Assembly (NCBI GenBank): GCA_038206355.1
Contig: JBBRAY010000002.1
Span: forward strand, 116,383-180,382
Reading direction: 5' to 3'
DNA length: 64,000 bases
Origin: JAPLDB01 sp038206355
Lineage (GTDB): Bacteria; Bacteroidota; Bacteroidia; AKYH767-A; 2013-40CM-41-45
Position numbers and translations under genes: made by a program. The notes below the pieces were generated by a model. It saw only the letters and a list, made by a program, of their open reading frames with translations, had not been told where the DNA came from and did not search any database. Positions within the stretch are counted from its first letter, which is position 1, and each line of letters starts with the position of its first letter. This document shows, one piece after another, positions 8,946 through 17,682 of the stretch.

Positions 8946-11383
8946 TGCTTGACACCGAAACCAAAAGAAGAATTGATACAGCCCGTGATATTTTAGTGGG
9001 TAAAGTTCCCGACCCTAAAAGTCAAGTGGAGCAAATTACGATTGCACTTATTTACAAGTTCATGGACGACATGGACAAAGAAGCAATTTCGTTTGGAGGC
9101 AAAGCAACTTTTTTCACAGGAGAATATGAGCAATACAGTTGGACAAATATTTTTGATACCAAAGTTGGAGGACATGAAATGCTTTCGCTTTACAGCGAAG
9201 CAATTGTAAAGTTGAATTTGAATCCGAACATTCCACAACTGTTCAGAGATATTTTTAAGAACGCCTACCTTCCCTATCGTGACCCCGAAACTTTGAAATT
9301 ATTTTTGAAAACAATCAATGAGTTTAGTTACGACCATAGCGAAATGTTGGGTGATGCTTTTGAATATTTGCTTTCTGTATTAGGTTCACAAGGCGATGCA
9401 GGGCAATTCAGAACACCAAGACACATCATTGATTTTATTGTTGAAGTGTTGCAGCCAAAGAAAACAGAAACCATTTGCGACCCTGCATGTGGCACAGCAG
9501 GTTTTTTAATTTCTTCTTACAAACATATTCTGCAACACAACAGCAAAAAGAATAAAGGTGATTTGCTGACACCTGACGACAGAAAAAAGATGATGCAAAA
9601 TTTTGTCGGCTATGATATTTCGCCTGACATGGTGCGGTTGAGTTTGGTGAATATGTATTTGCACGGTTTCATTACGCCAAGCATTTACGAGTATGATACG
9701 CTAACAAGCGAAGACCGTTGGAGTGAATACTTTGATGTGATAATTGCGAACCCACCTTTTATGACACCGAAGGGAGGAATAAAACCACATAAGAAATTTA
9801 CGATACAAGCAAACCGAAGCGAAGTTTTGTTTGTGGATTACATTGCCGAACACATACACCCAAGCACAGGAAGAGCAGGAATAATTATTCCCGAAGGAAT
9901 TATTTTTCAAAGTGCAACCGCTTACAAAACATTGCGGAAAATGTTGGTTGACAAAAATTATTTGTATGCAGTAGTGAGTTTACCGGCAGGAATTTTTAAT
10001 CCATACAGCGGAGTGAAAACTTCTATTCTGCTAATGGATAAAACGCTTGCAAAGAAAACCGACAACATTCTTTTTGTAAAAATTGATAACGATGGTTTTG
10101 ATTTAGGAGCACAACGCAGAGCCATTGCAAATAATGATTTGACAGCTTGCTTAGAATTATTGAATCAATACAAGACATCATTACTGAACAAAACAGAGTT
10201 TGAAAGCGACAACAAGAATGTTTTTTTAGTAGAGAAGAAAAAGATTGGAGAGAAAGGCGATTACAATTTATCAATAGACCGTTACCGAGTAAATGAAAAT
10301 GTGAAGCAGAGCAATTTTGAAATGGTAAAGTTGGGTGATGTGTGTGAAGTCATAAACGGTAAAGCATACAAGCAAGAAGAATTACTTGATATAGGGAAGT
10401 ATCCTGTTTTAAGAGTTGGCAATTTTTTCTCTAACAGAAGTTGGTATTACTCTGACTTAGAATTACCCGAAGATAAATATTGTGAGAAAGGAGATTTGCT
10501 TTACGCATGGTCAGCTTCATTTGGTCCCAAAATTTGGGACGGTGAAAAGTCAATTTACCATTACCATATTTGGAAAATGCTTCCTGATGAAAGCAGAGTA
10601 AATAAAATGTATCTCTATTACATTTTAGACAGAGAAACAGAATCAATTAAAGCCGATGGAGGTAGAGGAATTGCAATGATTCATATTACCAAAGGAGGAA
10701 TTGAGCAAAGAGAAATTCCTTTACCACCTTTAGAAATCCAACAGCAAATAGTTTCTAAAATAGAAAGCTACCAAGCAATCATCAACGGAGCAAAGCAAGT
10801 TGAAGAAAACTACAAACCTCAAATTGAAATAAATCCTGATTGGGAAATGGTTGAGTTGGGAAGTGTATGTGAAATCAATCCGAAAAAATCAGAGGTAAAA
10901 GATTTGGCTGATAAAACTTTGGTTTCGTTTTTACCAATGGCAGACCTCAATGAAAACAGAATTGATTTTGTTCCAAAGGAAACAAAACAATTATCAGAAG
11001 TTGTTGGCGGTTACACTTACTTTAGAAATAATGATGTGTTGGTTGCTAAGGTTACACCTTGTTTTGAAAATGGTAAAGCAGGTATTGCAGACAACTTAAA
11101 AAATGAAATTGGTTTTGGTTCAAGTGAATATTATGTTTTAAGAAGTGGCGAAAATGTTTTACCAGTTTGGATTTATCTTCAAGTTACTTCTGATAAATTC
11201 AGAGCAGAAGGAAAAGAACAAATGACAGGCACAGGAGGATTGCAAAGAGTTCCAAAAGATTTTGTTTCTGCTTTTCAAATTCCACTTCCATCAATTGAAG
11301 AACAACAACAAACGGTTACACGAATAAAAGAAGAAGAACAATTAGTAAATGGAAACAAGAAACTCATTTCACTTTACGAATAA
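8945..11383 (+). CDS. hsdMS: Type I methyltransferase-specificity fusion (HsdM-HsdS), C-terminus cut by an in-frame stop
   Basis: One 812-residue protein joins the modification and specificity subunits, which are usually separate. Residues 1 to about 450 are HsdM: a helical N-terminus, SAM-binding motif I as DPACGTAGF at 179, and the N6-adenine motif IV NPPF at 269. From about 455 two target-recognition domains follow, each opening with a (W/F)EMV(K/E)LG(D/S)VCE signature and each closed by a PLP(P/S)xE(I/E)QQQ helix, that is TRD1-helix-TRD2-helix. It would methylate adenines in a bipartite target and direct HsdR. The ATG overlaps the stop of the KilA-N gene. The final helix ends abruptly at SLYE-TAA, while the next 30 codons in the same frame continue as typical HsdS tail sequence, so the end looks like a nonsense truncation. 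Confidence 0.92.
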   Translation: MLDTETKRRIDTARDILVGKVPDPKSQVEQITIALIYKFMDDMDKEAISFGGKATFFTGEYEQYSWTNIFDTKVGGHEMLSLYSEAIVKLNLNPNIPQLFRDIFKNAYLPYRDPETLKLFLKTINEFSYDHSEMLGDAFEYLLSVLGSQGDAGQFRTPRHIIDFIVEVLQPKKTETICDPACGTAGFLISSYKHILQHNSKKNKGDLLTPDDRKKMMQNFVGYDISPDMVRLSLVNMYLHGFITPSIYEYDTLTSEDRWSEYFDVIIANPPFMTPKGGIKPHKKFTIQANRSEVLFVDYIAEHIHPSTGRAGIIIPEGIIFQSATAYKTLRKMLVDKNYLYAVVSLPAGIFNPYSGVKTSILLMDKTLAKKTDNILFVKIDNDGFDLGAQRRAIANNDLTACLELLNQYKTSLLNKTEFESDNKNVFLVEKKKIGEKGDYNLSIDRYRVNENVKQSNFEMVKLGDVCEVINGKAYKQEELLDIGKYPVLRVGNFFSNRSWYYSDLELPEDKYCEKGDLLYAWSASFGPKIWDGEKSIYHYHIWKMLPDESRVNKMYLYYILDRETESIKADGGRGIAMIHITKGGIEQREIPLPPLEIQQQIVSKIESYQAIINGAKQVEENYKPQIEINPDWEMVELGSVCEINPKKSEVKDLADKTLVSFLPMADLNENRIDFVPKETKQLSEVVGGYTYFRNNDVLVAKVTPCFENGKAGIADNLKNEIGFGSSEYYVLRSGENVLPVWIYLQVTSDKFRAEGKEQMTGTGGLQRVPKDFVSAFQIPLPSIEEQQQTVTRIKEEEQLVNGNKKLISLYE

Positions 11384-11476
11384 AAAATAAAAGACGAAAT
11401 AAATAAGTTGTGGCAAGCAGCACCAAAGGAATATGAAATGCCACAGGAAAAACTTTCAATAGCAGCAGAGGAATAA
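11384..11476 (+). pseudogene. Untranslated remainder of the HsdS C-terminal helix, in frame after the stop
   Basis: After the TAA at 11381-11383 the same reading frame stays open for 30 codons up to TAA at 11474. It begins KIKDEINKLW, which is the sequence normally following SLYEQ or similar in HsdS proteins. A single base change (CAA or CAG to TAA) would account for the break. The remnant has no start codon, so it is probably not made unless the stop is read through. Confidence 0.7.
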
Positions 11477-11529
11477 AATGATTTGGCAACTTCATCCATT
11501 TGAAAAATATTTTTAAGAAATAATAAGCA

Positions 11530-11754
11530 ATGGCAAAAAGAAAAAAAGGAGACGATGTAGGAGAAGGCATCCTTGCTGCACTTGCAATTTTAGGAAGTGC
11601 ATGGCTGAGTGTTGAAATTCTAAAATCACTTGGCAAAAAGGAAACTGTTTATGATTGTCCAGTGTGCAAGTATTCAGTAAAGTTTGGAACATCGCATTGC
11701 CCTAACTTCAATTCAAAATTATCTTGGCCAACAACACAGGGGCAGAATGGATAA
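11530..11754 (+). CDS. Small membrane protein with a degenerate zinc ribbon
   Basis: 74 residues: a basic/acidic start (MAKRKKGDDVGEG), one hydrophobic helix (about 12-31), and a C-terminal CPVC...HCPNF segment. A complete zinc ribbon would read CxxC...CxxC, but the last cysteine is Phe here, so metal binding is doubtful. It lies 54 bases after the broken hsdS tail and overlaps the next small gene by 8 bases. Function is not recognised. The frame position and the downstream overlap support it as a gene. Confidence 0.5.
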   Translation: MAKRKKGDDVGEGILAALAILGSAWLSVEILKSLGKKETVYDCPVCKYSVKFGTSHCPNFNSKLSWPTTQGQNG

Positions 11755-12022
11755 CACAAACGAAATATCGCATCCTGTAAATATTACAACAGAACATCAG
11801 CAGTTTGTTGTAAGCAAGAGATTGCATCTCACTATTTCAATATTTCGCTTTTTGGTTCATGCAGTTGTAGGAATTTGGATTGCAAGAATTCTCTATTGCG
11901 AATGTTTGCATTGCACCGACTGTAACATTGTGGTTACAATTTTTCTTTCAATAATCTCATTAAGTTGCTTTGTAAATATGGGTTTGCCGATTGAAAAGTT
12001 TTCTAATGTTAAAATAGGTTAG
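11747..12022 (+). CDS. Small hypothetical membrane protein with a cysteine cluster
   Basis: 91 residues starting at the ATG inside the last codons of the preceding gene (8-base overlap). An upstream ATG at 11684 exists in the frame but would overlap much more. The protein has a polar N-terminus and two predicted membrane helices (about 29-47 and 60-78) separated by CECLHCTDC, a four-cysteine loop that could bind metal or form disulfides. It is not recognised. The overlap suggests coexpression with the ribbon protein. Confidence 0.45.
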   Translation: MDNTNEISHPVNITTEHQQFVVSKRLHLTISIFRFLVHAVVGIWIARILYCECLHCTDCNIVVTIFLSIISLSCFVNMGLPIEKFSNVKIG

Positions 12023-12149
12023 TCATGGTAAATGCAACCTGTTGACGGTTGTAAACCATTGACTGCAAGGGCAACAAGAAAAATTGAAAAAGCATGAACA
12101 GAACCAAAGAGAAAATAGATAAGTTTGCACTCTCAAATACAGCACTTTC

Positions 12150-13325
12150 TTGACAACCATTAGCATAAATATTGAACGGATAAATCACCTTCTCAAGCTC
12201 TACAAGTTGAAGAAGGATGACTTTCTTATGCTTGTTAGCGAAGGATTGAAAAAGAAATTCACAGAGGAAGAAGTTTTTAAAAGCGAAATCAAAACCAGTT
12301 TGCTTAAAAAGATTGACAATGTTTTTGGCAAAGGATTGAATTATTATTTAGACCCAAAGCAACTAAGAGAAGCGAAAGAGGAAAGTATCTTTTTCAGGAA
12401 AGATAAATTCAATGCCGACCTTAATTTAAGTGCAAAGAAAATTGTCAATCATTTTGAAGAAGAAAAAATTTCACTTACTGCACTCTCCAAACTTTCAGAT
12501 TTAAAACACGAAAGAATACTTTCTGTTTATTCGGTAAAAAATAATCCGAAAGAAGTTGCCACGGAAATAAGAAAGAAACTTTATCCTGAATTCAACAGCA
12601 CGAAAAGAGAATTTCTTAAATCACTCATTGCAAAATTTGCCGAACACAACATTCTTGTTTTTGAGTTTGTAGAAACTTGGAACAAGAAAGAGAAAGTGAA
12701 CATCAACGGTTTTTATTTAAAGCCCGACACGATTGTTCTTAAACGAAATCAAAAATCTTTTAGCAGAGAAATCTTCACTCTCATTCACGAGTTGGGACAT
12801 TACCTATTGAACGAAGAAGAAATTGATGAACGCATGAATGAAGATTCAGCCAACTTCAATTCATTAAGTAAAATTGAAAGATGGTGTAACGACTTTGCAT
12901 ATTTCTTTTTGGTTGGTGAGTTAGATAAAACTTTAACAGCACTTGCAACCGCAAACAGCAACAACGATTATCATCACGACATTTTAGATTCCATTGCAAT
13001 GCAAACCAACCTAAGTGTGTTTGCACTTTATACAAGGTTACTTATCAATGAAAATATTTCATTGAGCAATTACAGAAAAGTTTGCAACGAACTTTCCGAT
13101 AGCATTAAAGCAAGAGAAGCAGAAGAACAACGCAAGCATGAAGCAGAAAGATTAAAAGCATTGGAAGAAGGAAGAAAATTAGGAGGAGCAGTAGCCAAAC
13201 CACTTCTTTCACCCATGTATGTAAGCACAATCCAATCGGCATTTTACGAAGGAGTAATTAACGAAGCAGAGTTTTGCAAAAGGTTAAACATTAAAGCCGA
13301 CAGGATTGACCAATATCTCAAATGA
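12150..13325 (+). CDS. ImmA/IrrE-type metallopeptidase (antitoxin-side protein of a PIN toxin pair)
   Basis: 391 residues. A zinc-protease motif HELGHYLL lies near residue 213 with a following EEIDERMNEDSANFN that supplies an acidic ligand, as in ImmA/IrrE (COG2856). The N-terminal 110 residues are helical and may be a DNA- or protein-binding module. The only reasonable start is TTG at 12150: the frame is open from 12123 but has no ATG. A 19-codon ATG frame (12094-12153) overlaps this start by 4 bases. The TGA stop overlaps the ATG of the PIN gene (ATGA at 13322), so the two are coupled. ImmA/IrrE-PIN (DUF4411) pairs are known candidate toxin-antitoxin systems. Confidence 0.8.
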   Translation: MTTISINIERINHLLKLYKLKKDDFLMLVSEGLKKKFTEEEVFKSEIKTSLLKKIDNVFGKGLNYYLDPKQLREAKEESIFFRKDKFNADLNLSAKKIVNHFEEEKISLTALSKLSDLKHERILSVYSVKNNPKEVATEIRKKLYPEFNSTKREFLKSLIAKFAEHNILVFEFVETWNKKEKVNINGFYLKPDTIVLKRNQKSFSREIFTLIHELGHYLLNEEEIDERMNEDSANFNSLSKIERWCNDFAYFFLVGELDKTLTALATANSNNDYHHDILDSIAMQTNLSVFALYTRLLINENISLSNYRKVCNELSDSIKAREAEEQRKHEAERLKALEEGRKLGGAVAKPLLSPMYVSTIQSAFYEGVINEAEFCKRLNIKADRIDQYLK

Positions 13326-13879
13326 GAGCAGTAATAGACACAACATCACTCGTTTCTTTTGTTCGCTATTATCTGCCATTTGATAAAGCGGACAAACTAA
13401 AAAAACTTCTTGAAAAGAAATTCATTTCGGGAGAGATGATTGTGTTGGATAAAGTGTATGAAGAATCAGGACGAGTTGCAAAAGGAATTGTAACCAAAGA
13501 ATTAAATTTTCTTGCTGATAAAAAGAAACTTGTAAAAACAGATTTGATTCTTCCTGAAAAGAAATTTTTCAATCGTTTGGAAAACGAACTTTGTTACGGA
13601 GCACAGAAAGGAAAACTGACAGCAATACAATATGAAATTGAGGAGAAGAGATTTTTAGAATCCGCTGATGCAAAACTTATTTTGTTTTGCGACAAGGATA
13701 AACACTCATTGGAATTAGACAAGCCGATTTTGGTAACAGAAGAATCACGTGCAGAAAATGACGGTAAACTGTTTAAGAAGCTACCAGAGATTTGTGACAT
13801 ATTGACCATTGACTATTGCAATCTTCCAACTTTATTGAAAGACCATTTTCAAATAAACATGAGTGAGTTCTTGAAATAA
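13322..13879 (+). CDS. PIN-domain (DUF4411-like) putative toxin nuclease
   Basis: 185 residues. The start MRAVIDTTSLVSF has the first PIN acidic residue (D6) followed by the usual small/Ser stretch. E-rich KVYEES and later ADAKLILFCDKDK...PILVTEE supply the remaining acidic positions of a PIN nuclease. The end (ICDILTIDYCNLPTLL) matches the C-terminal strand/helix of DUF4411 proteins. It is translationally coupled to the ImmA/IrrE gene through ATGA. A ribonuclease toxin activity is inferred from family. It is the last gene of the island and is followed by a strong inverted repeat. Confidence 0.75.
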   Translation: MRAVIDTTSLVSFVRYYLPFDKADKLKKLLEKKFISGEMIVLDKVYEESGRVAKGIVTKELNFLADKKKLVKTDLILPEKKFFNRLENELCYGAQKGKLTAIQYEIEEKRFLESADAKLILFCDKDKHSLELDKPILVTEESRAENDGKLFKKLPEICDILTIDYCNLPTLLKDHFQINMSEFLK

Positions 13880-13891
13880 GAAAGCCAACTC

Positions 13892-13960
13892 AAAAAAATA
13901 CTCTCTTAGGAAACCTACAAGCCAAAGCTGAAGGCAATTTTTTTAAGAGAGTATTTTTTT
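13892..13960. terminator. Perfect 17-bp inverted repeat, probable bidirectional terminator at the island edge
   Basis: The left arm at 13892-13908 and the right arm at 13944-13960 are exact reverse complements (core TACTCTCTTA / TAAGAGAGTA). The arms begin with seven A and end with seven T, which gives a T-tract in both directions. The 35-base loop holds a small inner GCC...GGC pairing. It lies 13 bases after the PIN gene stop. Confidence 0.75.
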
Positions 13961-14162
13961 CTCCCACCCAAGTAAAATCATTTTAAAAATTTCTCCAACG
14001 CTCAAAAATAAAATTTAAAAACCCAAACGCACAGTGCTAATTCGGCCAGACATCGCTTCTAATGTAAATCGCTTCGGACAAAGTGCGTGCGGACTTGAAA
14101 CAGTTGTGCATCGGGGAGATCACCCGGTGAATCGTTTAGTGCTACTATGCATTGAAGTAGAA

Positions 14163-14255
14163 GGTTAAAATATTGCTTGTATCAGGTCGGATAGCAATCG
14201 GTCCGGCTGCGTCAGCATCTACCACACGAAAGACTACCACCAAAAGATTGGAATT
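14163..14255. repeat. Intergenic mosaic repeat, copy 1
   Basis: The stretch 13961-14341 has no gene. Its second half holds a copy of a family also present at 15795-16024 and 17529-17682. Shared landmarks are GCTTGTatCAGGTCgG, a CTATCGG or inverted equivalent, GGCTGCGtcAGCATCTACC and ACACGAAAGAcTaCCACCA. The copy is diverged, and no open frame is conserved between copies. Confidence 0.6.
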
Positions 14256-14341
14256 TATTTCGTAAAATTGAGTACTGAAAAAGTATAGGAAGCAAAAGAA
14301 TAATTGTCCGACAAAAAGTTACATCAATAATCAAATCCTGC

Positions 14342-15787
14342 ATGAAAATAAAATCCATTCTTCCACTTCTTCTTGGAGTCTGTGTGCTGACTCTGGGTGC
14401 TTATGCTCAACAGGACACAAAAAATATTGCACAAAATAATTCACAAACATTTAACTGTGATTCCTGTAATGCACATACTATTTTAAGTGACGACTTTGAA
14501 CAATATCCGGCCGGCTCCTTCCCTAGCGGCAACTGGAGCTATACCGGAAATGCAGACATTGTTATTGACAACACGATTAGTGCCGCCGGTGCACAATCAT
14601 TGGTCATGAATGGTACTATTGCCGGCTGTTGGGAGGCAATTTCATGCCTTCCTATTCCGGCACCGCTTTCAACTACCACCGGATTTCTCGCGGACTACTT
14701 TTTCTATGCAGGTTCAAACCACTCAGCGGGCTGCCATCCCCATACTTTTTACTGCTCACTGGCAAGTACCAATAACTGGTCAACGTGGGCCAGCGCAACG
14801 CTGCTAAGTAGCGATTATAACGGAAATATTTTTGACAGAGCAGGCAACTCAATATCTAATTACACTTTCGATACCTGGTACAATGTAAAAATCCGTTACG
14901 ACAGGATAAGCGTGGATAGCGTAAACCTTCACTATTGGATAAACGGAGTTTGCGCAACAACTGAGACAGTGGCTGCTGATGCAAATGAAAACTCCTTTGC
15001 TTACCTCTGCTTTGGTTCAGGTGATGGAAGCACGTGGATAGATTCGTTGCGCTTACTGCAATGCGACACTGCCAGCCTTCCTTTCTCCTTGTTTACCGCC
15101 CAACATATTTTATGCCCCGGCACATGCACCAACTTTAATAATCTATCTACAAATGCAAGTACATACCTATGGAGTTTTCCCGGTGGCAGCCCTTCAACAA
15201 GCACGGATGCAAATCCGCTGAACGTATGTTACAATACCCCCGGCCATTATCCTGTTTCGCTGATTGCCACAAACACTTTTGGCAGCGATACACTGACGCT
15301 GAATAATTACATTACCGTACATCCTTATCCTTCACCACAGGGAATTGCACAGAGTGGTGATACACTCTTTGCCAATGCAGGCGCTGTAAGTTACCAATGG
15401 TACTATGAAGGGAACATCATTCCGGGTGCTACTGATTATTTTTATGTTGCAAATCAAAGCGGTGATTTTGGTGTAGTGGCCACTGATGCAAACAACTGCG
15501 GAGTAGAAGCGGTGATCAATGATGTGGTCGCCGGTATTGAATCAATAAATAATAAAGTGGAAAATATTTTGTTTCCAAATCCTTTCACAAACGCTATTCA
15601 TGTAAAAGTAATCGACAACAACCAATCGCAAATAATTATTTACGACATGCTCTCCCGAAAACTTTTACAAAAGTCATTTACAGAATCAACAACATTAAAC
15701 ACCGAACAACTTGCAAAAGGAATTTACATTTATGAAGTGCGAAATAAAAACGGAGTGGTGCAGATGGGAACGGTTGTGAAGGAATGA
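14342..15787 (+). CDS. T9SS cargo protein with lectin-like and PKD domains
   Basis: 481 residues. A signal peptide (first 22 residues, LTLGAYAQ) is followed by a beta-rich, Cys-containing region (about 45-245; DDFEQYPAG..., then ...WYNVKIRYDR) that looks like a concanavalin/LamG-type fold. A PKD domain follows (about 255-335: FNNLSTNASTYLWSFPGG...YNTPGHYPVSLIATNTFG), then a short Ig-like piece. The end is a type A T9SS sorting domain (LFPNPFTN, IIIYDMLSRKLLQK, LAKGIYIYEV), which targets the protein through the type IX machinery to the surface or medium. No catalytic motif is seen, so adhesion or glycan binding is an inference. It stands alone between two repeat-rich gaps. Confidence 0.8.
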   Translation: MKIKSILPLLLGVCVLTLGAYAQQDTKNIAQNNSQTFNCDSCNAHTILSDDFEQYPAGSFPSGNWSYTGNADIVIDNTISAAGAQSLVMNGTIAGCWEAISCLPIPAPLSTTTGFLADYFFYAGSNHSAGCHPHTFYCSLASTNNWSTWASATLLSSDYNGNIFDRAGNSISNYTFDTWYNVKIRYDRISVDSVNLHYWINGVCATTETVAADANENSFAYLCFGSGDGSTWIDSLRLLQCDTASLPFSLFTAQHILCPGTCTNFNNLSTNASTYLWSFPGGSPSTSTDANPLNVCYNTPGHYPVSLIATNTFGSDTLTLNNYITVHPYPSPQGIAQSGDTLFANAGAVSYQWYYEGNIIPGATDYFYVANQSGDFGVVATDANNCGVEAVINDVVAGIESINNKVENILFPNPFTNAIHVKVIDNNQSQIIIYDMLSRKLLQKSFTESTTLNTEQLAKGIYIYEVRNKNGVVQMGTVVKE

Positions 15788-15794
15788 TGCTGAA

Positions 15795-16024
15795 TTTCCT
15801 TGCTGTCGGTTCTTCGAGCGATGACTGTGCGCAGAGAGAACCGATAGGATGAAGGAGTAAGCAAAAGTGTTGATTGTACCGGGTCCGATTGCTATCGGTC
15901 TCGCTGCGCTAACATCTACCATACAAAGATCTGCCACCATTAGAACACAACGTAGCAATAAATAATTTCGTTTCTTTATTGAAGATTTCGGTGCTGCACT
16001 GCTGCAAGCCCCCAAACATTTTCC
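15795..16024. repeat. Intergenic mosaic repeat, copy 2 (longest)
   Basis: Nearly the whole gap between two genes is repeat. The first part (TTCCTTGCTgTCGG...GAGCGATGACTGTGC...) is shared with copy 3, the middle (GGTCCGATTGCTATCGG, CTCGCTGCGCTAA) with copies 1 and 3, and the last about 70 bases (AATTTCGTTTCTTTATTGAA) with 20721-20795. The family is therefore modular. Confidence 0.65.
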
Positions 16025-16066
16025 CAAACCTATAACAAAGCAACCTCATAAAACTTTAGTGAATTT

Positions 16067-17512
16067 ATGACAGGCCTTGAAAAGATTAACGAGTTATTGG
16101 ACGAAGTAAAGAAGTCTGATGATGCTGACTTCAGCCACTATTGGTCGGCCGTGCTACAATTATTTATACCTGCATCTAAGCCTGAGAGAAGTGAAAGTGC
16201 ATCTGCTTTTTACCAATGGGCTAACACCAATTCCATTGATCAACCCCTGAAGTTTTACTATGCTGAATTTTTAATGGGAGCAAATTATTTACTGGGCGAG
16301 AATCATGAACTGGCTCTTCCGTTGCTTTTAAAAGCCCGGAATTCTTTTGAGGAGATTGGTGATAACGATGGCATAGAAATGTGTTCACTGATCATTGGAG
16401 TAACTTATCGCTCGTTGGGGAATTTCGAATTAGCTCTCAGAACATTATTGAAACCCTTTTCTTATTTTAAACAAACCGGGCACTATCCCATTTTGCTCCA
16501 GGGTAGTTGCAACAGTCTGGCAAATGTAAATCTTGCGCTGCATAGTTACCGGGAAGCGTTTACTATCTTTCGTATTGGCTATGAAACAGGTGTAGAAACA
16601 GGTGATGTCTTCTTTCCGGTACGTGCACTCATAGGTATGGGTAAAGCAAAGATGCAACTGGATAAACCTGCTGAAGCAATAGAATATTTTAACAGGGCAT
16701 TGGACGAAGCTGAAAAAACCAATAGCCCTATAAACATTGGTGATGCGCTTTTAGAACTGGCGGTATTTAATTTCCGGTCTGGTCATTTTTCCGAAGCAGA
16801 GCAATTGAATAAGCAGGCGTTGGCGATACACGAACAGGAAAAACTGACCGGTGCAGCGGTTACCTGTTGCGTTAATCTTGGAGAAATTTATATAAAGCAG
16901 TCAAGGTGGGATGAAGCACTTGAGGTACTCAACAAAGGGCTTGCTCTGGCTGAACAAAGTAAAGTGAAACTTAAAATGTACAAGGTTCATTTGTTGCTTT
17001 CGAAGGTTTACAAAGGCATGAACAACCCGGCCCAAAGCTTATATCACCATGAGATTTTCCACCAGCTTTGGGAAGAAGTGGAGCTGGAAAACAACGACAG
17101 AAAACTGGCTAATGCCAAACTGATATTTGAAGCGGAGCAAACGTTAAAAGAGAACATCATCATCAAAAAGCAGAAACAGGAAATTGAAGATAAAAATCAC
17201 CGGTTGCAGGAAACCATCGATGAACTCACGATCACAAAAATCAGCCGCAAAGCAAAAGGGATTACCCTCTTTGTTGGCATAGCGTTGATCGTAGCAGAAG
17301 ACCCTATCTTCTCCTATGTGCTCGGCAATATCGGTCCCGGGAATTTCTGGATAAGTATACTGGCAAAAGTTATTATTATTTTCAGCCTTACACCCATTAA
17401 CATAGCGATTGAAAGATACTTGCTGCGCAGGTTTGTATTAAAGAAAAGAAAACGTTTGCAGGGAGATGCCCGAAATAACACAATGGATAATCAAGGTTTA
17501 ATTAATTCCTGA
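16067..17512 (+). CDS. TPR protein with coiled coil and C-terminal membrane helices
   Basis: 481 residues. From about 60 to 345 there are repeated 34-40-residue helical units with TPR spacing (for example AIEYFNRALDEAEKTNSPINIGDALLELAVFNFRSG, read as adjacent repeats). A coiled coil (about 365-400, KKQKQEIEDKNHRLQETIDEL) follows, then two hydrophobic helices (about 405-425 and 430-450) and a very basic end (LLRRFVLKKRKRLQG). This layout resembles Bacteroidota TPR-coiled-coil sensors in which a histidine kinase or LuxR/LytTR output follows; here no output domain is present. It may be a scaffold or a truncated sensor. No signal peptide is seen. Confidence 0.65.
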   Translation: MTGLEKINELLDEVKKSDDADFSHYWSAVLQLFIPASKPERSESASAFYQWANTNSIDQPLKFYYAEFLMGANYLLGENHELALPLLLKARNSFEEIGDNDGIEMCSLIIGVTYRSLGNFELALRTLLKPFSYFKQTGHYPILLQGSCNSLANVNLALHSYREAFTIFRIGYETGVETGDVFFPVRALIGMGKAKMQLDKPAEAIEYFNRALDEAEKTNSPINIGDALLELAVFNFRSGHFSEAEQLNKQALAIHEQEKLTGAAVTCCVNLGEIYIKQSRWDEALEVLNKGLALAEQSKVKLKMYKVHLLLSKVYKGMNNPAQSLYHHEIFHQLWEEVELENNDRKLANAKLIFEAEQTLKENIIIKKQKQEIEDKNHRLQETIDELTITKISRKAKGITLFVGIALIVAEDPIFSYVLGNIGPGNFWISILAKVIIIFSLTPINIAIERYLLRRFVLKKRKRLQGDARNNTMDNQGLINS

Positions 17513-17528
17513 TAGCATATTTATTCAT

Positions 17529-17682
17529 GGATTCCTTGCTCTCGGATCTTTGAGCGATGACTGTGCTTAGAGAGACCCGTCAGGATGAAGAATAAAGGTA
17601 AAGTGTAGCTTGTGGCAGGTCCGTTAGCTATCGGACTCGCTGCGCTAATAGCTAACACACGAAGATTCGCCATCAAACACTT
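17529..17682. repeat. Intergenic mosaic repeat, copy 3
   Basis: Shares its first part with copy 2 (TTCCTTGCTcTCGG, GAGCGATGACTGTGC) and its last part with copies 1 and 2. It contains a perfect 9-bp inverted repeat, GTTAGCTAT...ATAGCTAAC, around the conserved CGGACTCGCTGCGC core. In the other copies this pairing is degraded. The gap continues to 17845 without other features apart from a weak CCCGttaactatCGGG hairpin. Confidence 0.65.

Noticed and set aside
13892..13960. Integron attC-like site
   Set aside because: The structure has an inner GCC/GGC pairing, but no integrase or cassette array is present, and the A/T flanks fit a terminator better.
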